Part shown: in pieces, positions 36,099 to 46,332 of the stretch
Position numbering within the stretch: position 1 is the stretch's first letter
Layout of the letters: every line of letters starts with the position of its first letter
Assembly (NCBI GenBank): GCA_019096065.1
Contig: JAGUCH010000007.1
Location: forward strand, 6,222,501-6,286,500
Reading direction: 5' to 3'
From: Paracyclopina nana
Lineage: Eukaryota > Arthropoda > Copepoda > Cyclopoida > Cyclopettidae
DNA: 64,000 nt
Position numbers and translations under genes: made by a program
Notes under the pieces: generated by a model
What the model was told of the DNA's origin: nothing
Databases searched by the model: none
What the model saw: the letters and a program-made list of their open reading frames with translations, nothing else

Positions 36099-37473
36099 TT
36101 AATTGTAATTGTATTTCCGCTTCTTAGAATTCCTCTTTAAATAAATCAACTTAGAATCGCACTTTTTACTCAAGTGCTCTTGCTTGTCGTGGCACACGAT
36201 ATGCACCAACTTCAAATTGAGCCTGGTAAACAATAATTCGTAGAAGTAATTAACGTTGATTTCCTTCGTTTTGGGGCATTTCTTCAATGCATCCACAAGG
36301 GTAGGCACAATTGTTCTCGACCTCTCGATGCTGAAATTCAAACTAATGATATGTGGTAATTTTGAAATGATAACTTTTTGTCTTACACGTGATCTAGGTT
36401 CCACGTTGAGAACATGATTCTTGCTTCGTTACTCTCATACGGGTTAATGCTGTGTTCAAGATCCTTGAGATCACCCTTAGGCCCATATTTGCATTGCACT
36501 TCATCGTATCGGCCTTCGCATCGAAACAGGCCATTTTCGTCACAAATCCTGTCAAGTGTTGACCTTCTATCGAAATAGTGCCCATTGTACCTATGCTGTT
36601 TTAGCAGATGCCGAAATTCGCCCAATATTCGAGTGATTTCGTTCAGTGATTGCTTTTGCTCTTTTAATCCAGCCTCAGCTTTGGCTAGGTAGCCACGAAT
36701 TCTAGCTTGGCATCCCTTGGTTAAAAATTCTTCTTTGGTTTGTGCATTAGTGGATGTGTCTGAAATTATTTAATAATACGAGTTGATGAGGCGTGTCGTG
36801 AAAAATTATCAAACACATCCACCAATGCATAAAACAAGTACATAAGACATACAGATTGCTTAGCATGGACAATGAGGCTCATTTTTTATCCAAGTTTATC
36901 CCACTGTGAGATGAAATACCTTGGAACCAATCTGGATCGTCCAGTCTAGAGCTGAGTTTGGCTTTGCATTTGGCTTCCTTGTGGCCGTCCATGTAAGCTG
37001 TCATAGCTTGCCATTTGGTCTGGTCACTAAGCAGTTGGCGAACCTGATCCACGACCTCTTTGGCGCCATCTTGCCATCTCAGCTGGGTCAAAAATGCATC
37101 AAGAAAGTTACCTGCAGTACAATTATAGCATTATCCTCCTTGCATTTACAGTTACTTTTGAATGTTTACTTTGGTCCAAGCTAAGCAAATCCAATTTTTT
37201 TGATTGAGTGGCATACACCACAGATTGGTTTTCTAGGTTTGAGAAATATTCTTCATCATCTATTTCAGTTCCATCAGGCAGAAACAGCCGCAATTCATCA
37301 TGCTGATTCAGCAGCTAAATAGAATTATAATGTGGTTCTTTTGTCTGTTATGCACACTGTGTATATACTACCTTTGTTGTAACTTTGTCTTTCAGGCTCT
37401 GCAGAGATGTGGCTGCAAATCCCCGCCTGATTTGGGGCTCTGCATCATAAAGAATTACTTTGACGCCCTTCAT
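36099..37473 (-). CDS. DFFB: DNA fragmentation factor 40 kDa / caspase-activated DNase
   Basis: Five exons (37372-37473, 37170-37314, 36920-37111, 36387-36759, 36099-36330) give 347 aa, close to human DFF40 (338). Residues 1 to about 80 form the CIDE-N interaction domain (RGFAATSLQSLKDKV, then LRLFLPDGTEIDDEEYF). The nuclease part carries the family signatures CEGRYDEVQC, INPYES and STWNLDHVIERSRTIVPTL. It also has the catalytic histidine cluster VHIVCHDKQEH, with three His and the Lys in the same spacing as H304, H308, K310 and H313 of mouse/human CAD. The C-terminus is basic, like a nuclear localisation signal. The role is double-strand cleavage of chromatin during apoptosis, released from its inhibitor by caspases. 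All key residues look intact. Confidence 0.93.
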
Positions 37474-39385
37474 TTTTCTGACAGGTCAACATTTGACAGC
37501 TCCGATTTGTTTTTGTTTTGGTTTTTGAATTTTGCGGAATTCGCGTCACACATATTTTTCGGAACTCATTTTTGCAGCAACCTCTCCATTTACTCTAATT
37601 TACAGGTCATTTTTTCAAAGGTTCACATGCCTCATTTATTAAAGAATCTGAGGCAAGAGAACAACCAAATTAATGAACTCTTTGCGAATTTATCAAGATT
37701 AATAAGTAATCTCAATTCAGTCGTATTGCGAATTTGCAGCTTTTAGGCTATAAAACATTCAATTATGCTAAATTAGTACAAAATTGCATGGAAACAAATA
37801 ATATATTTTTATACAATTATAAATAATTATAGTGACGCATTTAAAACATGTGGTCAAATTTATTAAGTAATGGCTGCAATATACGTTACAGATGATATAC
37901 TTCTATAATCTGTTCATGGAAATCTTTCATTTTATAATCTTATTGTGAGCTGGATGAAAAAAGTACGCGGAATACATTTTAAATCTGATTTTAGGATTTT
38001 TAAAACAACTTAGTTGCCCAACAAAGTTTATGGTATTGGTGAAATAAAGCTCGAGAAACAGAAACGATTGCAAAGGTGATCCAGAACACAGGTCTAGTTT
38101 TTTCAAAACACATAAAGGTCAAATCGTGGCTTTTTTCTTCTCAGGAAATCAGGTTCTCGAAAAAGCTGCAAGATCAGAGAATTTTCTTAAAGCTGCTGCT
38201 TTGTTTCAGAAATTAAAAAACAGTGGATTTGCAATAAGACATGTTTACTACCTGCGCGTAGGTAAGCAAGTATTTATGATAGTTTGAAATTGCGTTTGGC
38301 CTCCTCTCAGCTGGTTTTTTTAAGATAAATCCAATTTTAGCCAACTTGAAGCATAATAATTCTCTTTGTTGTGGCTTCACATAATATTCCACTGCTGTGG
38401 GTGCAAACTGGTAGAACTTGTGATTTTATCAATCCTCTTGCTCATCCCGGATCCGCAGCGAATTTGAGCATCCCAAAAAGTCTATTTTTTCGTTGCTCAA
38501 AGAACTGGTTTTTTGGGGGTCTTTTTTCTGTGAATGTGCGATCAGATTTTGGCTTAGGGTACGTGATTCCAAATCACGTGACCAACGAAGCCAATGCTGC
38601 TCAATCATATTTTCTTTGTTGGGCCGTTTTGAGTACTTTTGAAGATGTAGAGTGTGGGCCATAAAAAATGCGACCATTTTGAGTTTTAAAAATGAATTTA
38701 AAAATAGTTCTCCTCACCACAATCTCCATGAGCCGAATGGAATTAACATAATTGCTTAAATAATAAATGATTGCCTTCACTTTCTCAAGTTCAAAGTGTT
38801 CATAATATAAAAAAAAATTAAATGACCCACAGTAATAAAATAGCTCTATGATTTAATATTAAAGCTTTCTCCAATTCAAGAATGTTTATAAATCATCAAA
38901 AATACCTCAAAAAAATTAGAAAATAATGCAAAGTCATCATTTCTTTTAACTTTTATCGTCCAGTCTCTATTTGCCTGATAAATGGTTCTATAGTAAATGA
39001 GAATGCTGTACACGGTCAAAAAGCTGGACGATTTTCTTTAAATTTTTTCGGGGTAGCAACCGGCTGATTTTCCCTGCAAGAAAGGCTTTAGAAAGTGCTA
39101 GAAGTTTCTTTCGTAACCATTTCTGGGCCTGGAGGCATCTTTGAAAAGTTCAAGCCTATATTCAGCTCGGCAACAAGTTGGCTTGGCAGCCAGGCATCCC
39201 AGCAGCAGCAGCAGCTTGGCATTATTGTAACGCTGCGGCCAGAATTATATAACACAGAGGGGCCCGTATGCAGCTCGGAGCGCAAGGTATATGTAGGCAA
39301 GCCATGAAAAAAGAAACGAGCCCACTCGTTGCCGCGGACAATAGTCACGGTAGGCCCGTGGTCACACCCCCGGCTCCGCTCCGAA
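37474..39385. other. Intergenic
   Basis: The plus frame 37300-37746 is mainly antisense to DFF40 plus low-complexity sequence. The frame 38371-38664 has no signal, domain or splice support. A CAG run (39199-39213) and higher GC content mark the proximal promoter of the next gene. Confidence 0.5.
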
Positions 39386-39393
39386 TATATAAG
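39386..39393 (+). promoter_or_regulatory. TATA box of peptide precursor 1
   Basis: TATATAAG sits about 30 bases before TCAACATTCAGTT (39412-39424), which resembles an arthropod initiator. The ATG follows at 39453, giving a 5' UTR of about 35 bases. A strong TATA promoter fits a highly expressed secretory gene. Confidence 0.75.
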
Positions 39394-39452
39394 GGCCTCC
39401 AAGCCCCCGACTCAACATTCAGTTTTGCTTCAGTCCAAAACAAATCATCAAC

Positions 39453-40006
39453 ATGAAGGTCCTTGTAAGTATCCATTACAATAAGCTCCTCTTTGAAATG
39501 TACCAATACATCTGCTCTTTGTATAGCTGCTCGTAGCTCTCGCTGTCGCAGCCGTCATGGCTGAGCCTGAGGCCGATGCTAAAGCCGCTGCCGATGCCTG
39601 GTACGGATACTACGGTGGCTACTACGGCCGCCCCTACGGATACTACGGTGGCTACTACGGATACCCCTACAGGGGCTACGGATACAGGTACTGGAAGAGG
39701 GAGGCCGAGGCCGAGCCCACCGCCGTCGCTGATGCCGAGGCCCAACCCGCCGCTGATGCCTGGTACGGATACTACGGATACCCCTCCGCCTACGGATACG
39801 GCCGCTACTACGGTGGATACTACGGATACCCCGCCTACGGATACCGTTACGGATACTGGAAGAGGGAGGCCGAGGCTGAGCCCGAGGCCAAGCCCGCTGC
39901 CGATGCCTGGTACGGATACTACGGCAACCGTTACGGATACTACGGTGGATACCCCTACAGATACGGCGGATACTACGGATACCCCTATGCCGGCCGCTGG
40001 TGGTAA
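39453..40006 (+). CDS. Gly/Tyr-rich multi-peptide precursor 1 with X-Ala/X-Pro spacers
   Basis: Two exons: a 12-base first coding exon (39453-39464) encoding MKVL, a 62-bp intron, then 39527-40006. The product is 163 aa. The signal peptide is MKVLLLVALAVAAVMA. Three GY-rich segments, each starting WYGYYG, are separated by Lys-Arg sites. The first two end in Trp just before KR and the last ends in RWW. Every spacer between the signal or KR site and WYGYYG is made only of X-Ala or X-Pro dipeptides in register (6, 10 and 7 dipeptides). That predicts furin/Kex2-type cleavage, basic-residue trimming, then dipeptidyl-peptidase trimming to release three peptides of about 32 residues. These could be antimicrobial, neuropeptide-like (compare nematode YGGW peptides) or structural cuticle/cement peptides. 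AATAAA lies at 40264-40269. It is convergent with paralogue 2. Confidence 0.88.
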
Positions 40007-41772
40007 TTCCTGGGTACCCAACCTTTTGAGCTTTCAAGATCTAGCTGCCACAACATAACTGCCGTCCGTTTTTCCAACATACCTGAAGAAAATCCGCTGT
40101 TTGTTGCACCTAAACTGTCATCCAAATTTGAATTTCCCTCCACCGCCTGCCGCCACTCATAAAAGTGGGGGTACGGTTGTCACTTTTTTAGATTGGGAAT
40201 TGTGCTAATAGTCTTTTGTTACAATGATTGCCCATTTTGAGTATTCTAAGGTATTTGGACTGAAATAAAAACCAAAACTGCTCAAAAAACTCGAGCTTCT
40301 TGCCTCCTTTACTTACAAACTAATTTTTCCAAGAAATGGTCATAGTATGAATCTATTTTGCTAAGCATTTTAATTTAAAAATGCTCCAAGCTTTCGAGTT
40401 ACAAGCTTTTAGGAATTTTGTGTCTAGTGCGGAATTTGTACTTCAAACAGGAAAAACGCTTGTTATTGACCTCTTACTGCGTAGTTGCTGCCAATTCAAG
40501 CCAGAAAGATGGGCACTATGGGGCACTCTCCACCTTAAAAAAGGCGCAACTTTAAAATTCAAAATGCTACAAATAAAAAGAGATGCAATTGCTTATTTTC
40601 ATTCTTCTCCTCCATGTGTCGTAACAATTCTTTGTTTCGTCAGTGTCGAAATATTGAAGTAAAGCTTTACCTTGCGGCAACAGTTGGTCATGCTTTGTGG
40701 CAACACCAAATTTTAAATCACTGTGGGAATGCGCTTCTGCCAAAAATAATGACTCGTGTGGTTGCATCTCGGGACTTTGTTCCCACAGTGGAATGATCAG
40801 TGGGGCCCCTTCACGCAAAATATATAGAATCCAGGTGTTATTTTTTCAAAATATATTTCAAGCCATTTTCCTCATATTTTCTAATATGTTCTAGTTTTTC
40901 AGGCTTGAACCAACATTTTGGATGAACTATGTAGTAAAATACTTTTGGTTTGCTTTGGGTACATTCTATAGATATACCCAAAAAGGAGCCATTTTCCTCG
41001 TATTTGCTAGTTTGCCATTAGAAAAATTCAAATCACTCAAGCTTGCCTTAATTTCTGCCCATAGCTCTACATAAAAATAGTTTCCATTTTTGCACACAAG
41101 ATCTTGGCATAAATGTATTAAATATCAGCCTAGAAACACACCTTTATAGGTTTGTACCTGGTAGGTCGTAACATTTTACGAGTCCGTTGTTGCCATGCAA
41201 TCTCACTTCTTTTGATCCATCTTCTTCCAAGTCTTGCAACTCATGCTGTGAAATCTCACGAGAATGGAGATCGTGTGCCCATAACGAATAACGACCAAGC
41301 CAAGAAAAAAAAACTAGAGCTATTAAAAATTATGGTTGGCATCTTTTTTTGCTCGTAATTTGCCAACCGACTTGGCTCAGTGATAATTATAACTATTTTT
41401 AGCCAAATATAAGTGCATTGTTTTGCAGATGCATCAATTTTTTTGCTGCCATGAAATTCAACGATGTTCCACTGTTTTAGCTCATTTTATAAGCTTTAAA
41501 GGTTGCGTGAATCTTAGCGCGAAAAATATCGCTAGTAAATCACTTTTCGTTTAGCTTGGCGGATAAAGAAGTTACATCATCTTCGCGTTGATGGTTTTTT
41601 ATTTGCGATTTTTGCGTGTTGATTTCAATTGAAATGCACTAACAGAAAGTAGACGTAGCAGACTTTGCGAAAACGCAAAACGAGCTTCGTGATAATTTTG
41701 AAAAAGGTGGCGTTGCTTCATTTTGAGCGTAGTACATTTTTTGCATCGAGTGACTTGATCCTGTTCTTGAGC
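40007..41772. other. Intergenic between the convergent precursor genes
   Basis: This stretch holds the 3' flanks of both precursors. AATAAA is at 40264-40269 for precursor 1. TTTATT at 41598-41603 would serve precursor 2 on the minus strand. The remaining frames (40381-40894, 41152-41358) show no domain. Confidence 0.5.
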
Positions 41773-42438
41773 TTATCCGTAGTAGTATCCACGGTGTCCA
41801 CCGTAATATCCGCGGCCGTATCCGCCGTAATATCCACGGCCGTATCCGTATCCGTAGTATGCGTCGGGTTGGGCCTCGGCATCAGCGGACCTCTTGCCGA
41901 AATGCCTGTATCCGTAGCCGTAGCCGGGGTATCCGCCGTAGTATCCACCGTAGTATCCACGGCCGTAATATCCACCGTAGCCGTAATAGGCATCGGCCTC
42001 AGCCTCAGGTTGAGCAACGGCGGTGGCCTCGGCCTCAGCGGACCTCTTGCCGAAGTGCCTGTATCCGTAGCCGTAAGCGGGGTATCCGCCGTAGTATCCA
42101 CCGTAGTATCCACGGCCGTAATAACCGCCATAACGGTAAGCCTCGGCGTCAGCCTCGGCTTCGGGTTGAGCCTCAGCCTCGGCCTCGGCCTCGGGCTTGG
42201 CCTCAGCCTCGGCATCAGCGGACCTCTTGCCAAAATGCCTGTATCCTCCGTATCCGTATCCGCGGTATCCACCACGGTATCCGCCGTAGTATCCGCGGCC
42301 GTAACCGTATCCGTAGGGTTCGGGCTCAGCAGAGGCCATGGCGACGGCGGCCAGGAGGGCAACAACGGCAAGCTACAATATATAATGTATTATTGTGTAT
42401 TCTACTCTAACTTTTGATGATCTTACCACAGTCTTCAT
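41773..42438 (-). CDS. Gly/Tyr-rich multi-peptide precursor 2, predicted amidated RHF ends
   Basis: Exon 1 (42427-42438) encodes MKTV, and exon 2 runs 42372-41773, giving 203 aa. After the signal peptide (ending AMASA) come four Gly/Tyr/Arg-rich segments. The first three end in YRHF-Gly-Lys-Arg, so processing should leave a C-terminal Phe-amide. The spacers (2, 14, 9 and 5 dipeptides) again consist solely of X-Ala or X-Pro pairs in register (for example SA-DA-EA-QP-DA before YYGYGYG). It shares its gene structure, micro-exon and spacer grammar with precursor 1 and is clearly its paralogue. Its mature segments differ (RGYYGG, RHF ends rather than W ends). A secreted bioactive or antimicrobial peptide role is inferred, and a cuticle-type structural role is the main alternative. 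Confidence 0.88.
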
Positions 42439-42500
42439 TTCGGTAGTTGTGTTCAGGATCACTCACAGGAGTTGAATGTCTTTTGGGAGCAAATGTGGAG

Positions 42501-42508
42501 CTTATATA
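42501..42508 (-). promoter_or_regulatory. TATA box of peptide precursor 2
   Basis: TATATAAG on the minus strand is about 30 bases upstream of a CATTCAACT initiator-like site (about 42471-42479) and 62 bases upstream of the ATG. It has the same TATA octamer and spacing as precursor 1, so the two are probably co-regulated. Confidence 0.75.
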
Positions 42509-42649
42509 CGAGAGCGAAGCAGAGGCTGGGCCTCCGGCCCCCCGACCGTGGACGTCAAAAAGCCGGCCGTATGACCTTTAGAGGCTTGGCAGATGGCTTG
42601 CAAGCCCCGGGCGAGAAATGCGGATCGAGCGCGTTTTTTCGCCACTTTT

Positions 42650-42745
42650 TGACGCCGAACGCACCAGCCTGGTTTCGAACCCACGCCCTCCTGGAAATGT
42701 CAACGCACGGAGACACAGTAGCGCACTCGGCCTCTTTAAACTACT
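42650..42745 (-). other. Degenerate tRNA-like sequence, possibly from a SINE
   Basis: The minus strand shows an A-box-like AGGCCGAGTGCGC (complement of about 42721-42733). About 45 bases later comes a perfect B-box core GGTTCGAAACC (complement of 42671-42681), flanked by a nearly paired T-stem CGTGG/CCAGG. The sequence before the A box does not pair with the 3' side, so there is no acceptor stem and it is not a working tRNA. The interior carries the dispersed TTCAACGCGCGG-type motif seen elsewhere in the window. Confidence 0.4.
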
Positions 42746-43730
42746 TTTAAGCAGCGAGGACGTTCACTTTGAATTTTCAGAGGGCTTTTAAATCTACTAT
42801 TTAATTTGCTTTTCGGTCTTTTTCTCATTTTTCTCAGTGTGCTGCGCATCGCTGATTCATCATCCGGAATTTATGTAAGTTTTGCAGTACGTCGTACCAA
42901 ATTGGTATGTATCAACGTAAGCGTTGATATTTTGTAATTTTTACTCGCGTCTCCTTCCATATTGTTCACCTGACTTCAAAACATCATCATTGAGTGTTGT
43001 TTGTAGTAAAAGTCCTTTGTGTAAGTGTATAGCAATTATAGCGTTTTCCAATTATTAGCCTAAATGATGTGCAATCGGGTTGAACGGACATTGACTGTTT
43101 TTCAGGAACTGCTGTACCATAAAAAATCCAGTTTGTTAGCAGAAAAACAGCCACTTTTGAGCCTCGTTGTTGCTATTTCGAGCCTCTTTTGAATATTCGC
43201 AAGCTCAATTGAAGATTGCTCCTCTTGGTTTCGCAAAAGTGCATCTGCATGAAATGTCAGGCTTGTAAATAGGTTCGTGGAATAAGGCCAACCTATTTTA
43301 GCTGTTGATTAAAAAAAATCAAATCTTGATTGAATTATGTAAGGCAAACTCTTAACAAACTGAATTTTCATCATTGTATTGAAATAAAGCTAAAATCGAT
43401 CTGTTTTTAAATCATCCATGCTAAAAATGAATCTTAATAGATTTATCATAAAAGTCACGATTCCTGCTGAGAGTTTCCACAGTGGGAAAAAAAGAAACTC
43501 GCATGTTAAAAGTTTACCTACATAATGAAAATTGATTGAGCACCGTGTTAAAGTGCTATCGGTTAAAAAACTAGATCGTTATCATCAATCCAAGATTTTT
43601 TTCCATTGCACTCTCGAAAGGGCATCATGGCTTCTTTTGGGCTGGGTACAAAAGTGAAAAATATGGCTTAAAATCGTGATTGTATTATCCATCAAGAGCA
43701 TCAGCAGCCAAATGTCATCACAAAAGAATT
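42746..43730. other. Intergenic
   Basis: AT-rich sequence with no supported gene. It contains the 3' flank of the second mucin-like gene. Confidence 0.5.
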
Positions 43731-46332
43731 TTAAGCCAGCCGCCACAAGCCCATGAATTTGCTGTTTTGTCTAGACGTAGGAGGTTGTAGCTCTGACTCG
43801 CCTTGATTACCGCTCTCGTTTCGATTTGTGAATGATGACTTTGGTTTAACCGCCACACTCGGCGACGAAAAGATTATCTCATTGTGTGCTGCGATGCCAA
43901 GAAAGGACTTTAACGTGGTGGTTCTAGTCGTGGTTGTTGTTGTTGTGGTGGTGGTAGTTGTTGTTGAGGTGGTGGTAGTTGTTGTTGTGGTGGTAGTTGT
44001 TGTTGAGGTGGTGGTAGTTGTTGTTGTGGTGGTACTGGCTGTGGTGGTTGTGGTACTAGACATAGTGGTACTTGGTTCCGAAGGTCTTGCAGTGGTGGTA
44101 CTTGATGTCGTCGGACTTGTTGTAGTGGTACTGGTTGCTGTGGTACTAGACATAGGGGTAGTTGATTCTGTAGTTCTTGCAGTGGTGGTGCTAGTTGTTG
44201 TTGTGGTACTTGTTGTAGTGGTATCAGATGCAGTGGTACTTGTTGAGGAAGTTGTTGTGCTTGTTGTTGTGGAACTCGTTGTTGTCATGCTGGCAGTTGT
44301 GGTACTTGGTGCTGTGGTGCCAGTTGTTGTGGTACTTGTTGTCGTGGTATCAGATGCACTGGCAGTGGTTGTTGAGCTTGTTGTTGTGGTACTTGTTGTT
44401 GATGTGCTAGCAGTAGTGGTACTTGTTGTTGTCGTGCTAGCAGTTGTGGTACTTGTTGTAGTGGTACTTGTTGCTGCGGTGCTAGTTGCTGTGGTACTTG
44501 TTGTGGACGTGCTAATAATTGCTGTACTTGTGGTCGTTGCGCTAGCAGTTGTGGTAATTGTTGCTGTACTTGTTACTGTCGGGATTGTTGTAGTCGAACT
44601 TATTGCGGTACTTATTGCTGTGATACTGGTGGTTGTGGCATTTGTTGTAGTACTGGTTGCAGTGGTACCTATCGTAGTGCTGGTTATTGATGTGCTTGAT
44701 GTTGTAGTAATTGTTGCTGTTGGGCTTGTTGTTGTGGTACTTGTTGCTATGGAGGTATCTGTGGTTGTGGAGCTAATTGTTGAAGCCGTTGTTTCTGGAA
44801 TGGTGGTAAGAGTTGTACTTATTGTTGCACCAGTTATGGTTTCTATTGTTGAGCTGGTGGTGGTCATGCTGGTGCTTTCAGGTGCTGGAGAACTCTCAGT
44901 TCCTTTCATTGTGCTTCCAGATGGATCAGAGGTAATTGCAGCGCTTGAAGTTGTTGAAGGGCTATCAGTTGTACTTGTGGTGGTTTGCAATGTACCAATT
45001 GTTGATGTTGGAAAATTATTGTTTGACAAAGAAGGATCTGGCGTAGTGGACAAGGGCTTATCTAATGTTACAGTTGTACTTAGTGTCTGATGCGTTGTGG
45101 ATGTCACTAAGTTAACCATAGCAGTTGAGGATTCAATAGCATTAGTGGTGGAGGATGGAGTGGTTGTGGCTGCAGTGGTTACATCCGAGAGGGTTGTTAA
45201 CCCAGTAGTTGAAGTAGCTGTTGTAGTCGATGATGCCGTTGTTGCATCAGTGGTTGTAATTGAGGTGGTAGTTGTTGCTGTGGTTGTGTCTTCAGTAGTT
45301 GTCATTGCAGTGGTTGTGACTGCAGTGCTTGGTGATATGATTGGTGTTACTGTAGTTGATGCTCCAGTGGTTAATACTGCAGTGGTTGTTGCTGAAGTGG
45401 TTGGCGCTGCAGTGGTTGGAATTACAGTGGTTGGCGCTGAAGTGGTTGTGGGAGCAGTGGCTCCTACAGCTGTGGGCGGCATTGAAGTGGGTGTTGAAAG
45501 AGTATTTATTGCCACAGTGGTGGTTGCTTCTGCAGTGGTTGTAGCTGCAACAGTAGTTGCAATTGCACTGGTTGTAGCTGCAGTGGTTGTAGCTGCAGTG
45601 GTTGTAGTTGCAGTGGTTGTAGCTTCAGTGGTTGTAGCTGCAGTGGTTTTAGCTGCAGTGGTTGTAGCTGCAGTGGTTGTAGCTGCAGTGGTTTTAGCTG
45701 CAGTGGTCGTAGCTTCAGTGGTTGTAGCTTCAGTAGTTGTAGTTGCAGTGGTTGTAGCTGCAGTGGTTGTAGCTGCAGTAGTTGCAATTGCGGTGGTTAT
45801 GGATGTAGTGGTGGTAGAAGTGGTTGTCGTAGCAGTGGTTATTGTTGAAATCGTAGTTGTTGTTGTAGAGGTTGTAGTTGTGGCTACGGTGGTTGGTACA
45901 GTTGTAGAAGGTGGTAAAAATGTTATTGTGGTAGGAGACAAAGGTTGAGAGGTGGTAGTTGAAGTTTGCATTTGCCTCTCTAGCAGAATTTGCATTATGT
46001 ATTGGGCCAATAAGGCAGATGGTGAGCTCTGAGACTGGGACTGGTTTTGCGATTGACTTATGTTGATTTTCAGCTGGATTCCTTTGGTCAAATCCGAGCC
46101 AGAGTTGAGCATGAAACTTTGCTCGTTATTTGCAGGAAGACTAGTTGGAGTTGTGAATAATGTCAACTCTGCCAATTCTTGGGAAGGAATCACCACTGCA
46201 AAAAAAGCTAACTAAAATACCTGCTTGTTTATACCTTATGTAATTGTGCATAAATATACCTGGAAGACTCATTGCAAAATTCCGCAATTCCGACAAAACT
46301 AAGACAATGATGAAAAGTGAAGCAGCGCGCAT
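43731..46332 (-). CDS. Second secreted mucin-like Thr/Ser-rich protein
   Basis: Exon 1 (46260-46332) encodes a signal peptide starting MRAASLFIIVLVLSELRNFA. After a 64-bp intron, exon 2 (43731-46195) completes 845 aa in frame. About 100 residues of ordinary sequence (including QLKINISQSQNQSQSQS) are followed by some 600 residues of TTTTSTT/TTAATTT low complexity. The protein ends with a 60-residue non-repetitive tail containing Arg and Asn but no cysteine. There is no transmembrane segment and no chitin-binding cysteine pattern. It is a candidate heavily O-glycosylated secreted mucin. It is not simply a copy of the first mucin-like gene: its repeats lack the EVETT/EAETT grammar. On the DNA the 3' part is a GTT/GTG trinucleotide microsatellite (about 43920-44060). 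Confidence 0.75.

Noticed and set aside
38371-38664. 97-codon plus-strand frame
   Set aside because: Mixed composition, no domain, no signal peptide, no supporting splice or promoter signals.
39476-42417. Long antisense and alternate-frame readings over the two Gly/Tyr-rich precursors
   Set aside because: GC-rich repeat codons keep other frames open. The chosen frames alone give signal peptides, Lys-Arg sites and the dipeptide spacers.
42650-42745. Functional tRNA gene on the minus strand
   Set aside because: A- and B-box-like sequences are present but no acceptor stem or clean anticodon arm can be formed.
43828-45948. Plus-strand Val-rich frames of 420 and 283 codons
   Set aside because: Antisense shadow of the second mucin-like gene, which has a signal peptide and proper splice sites on the minus strand.
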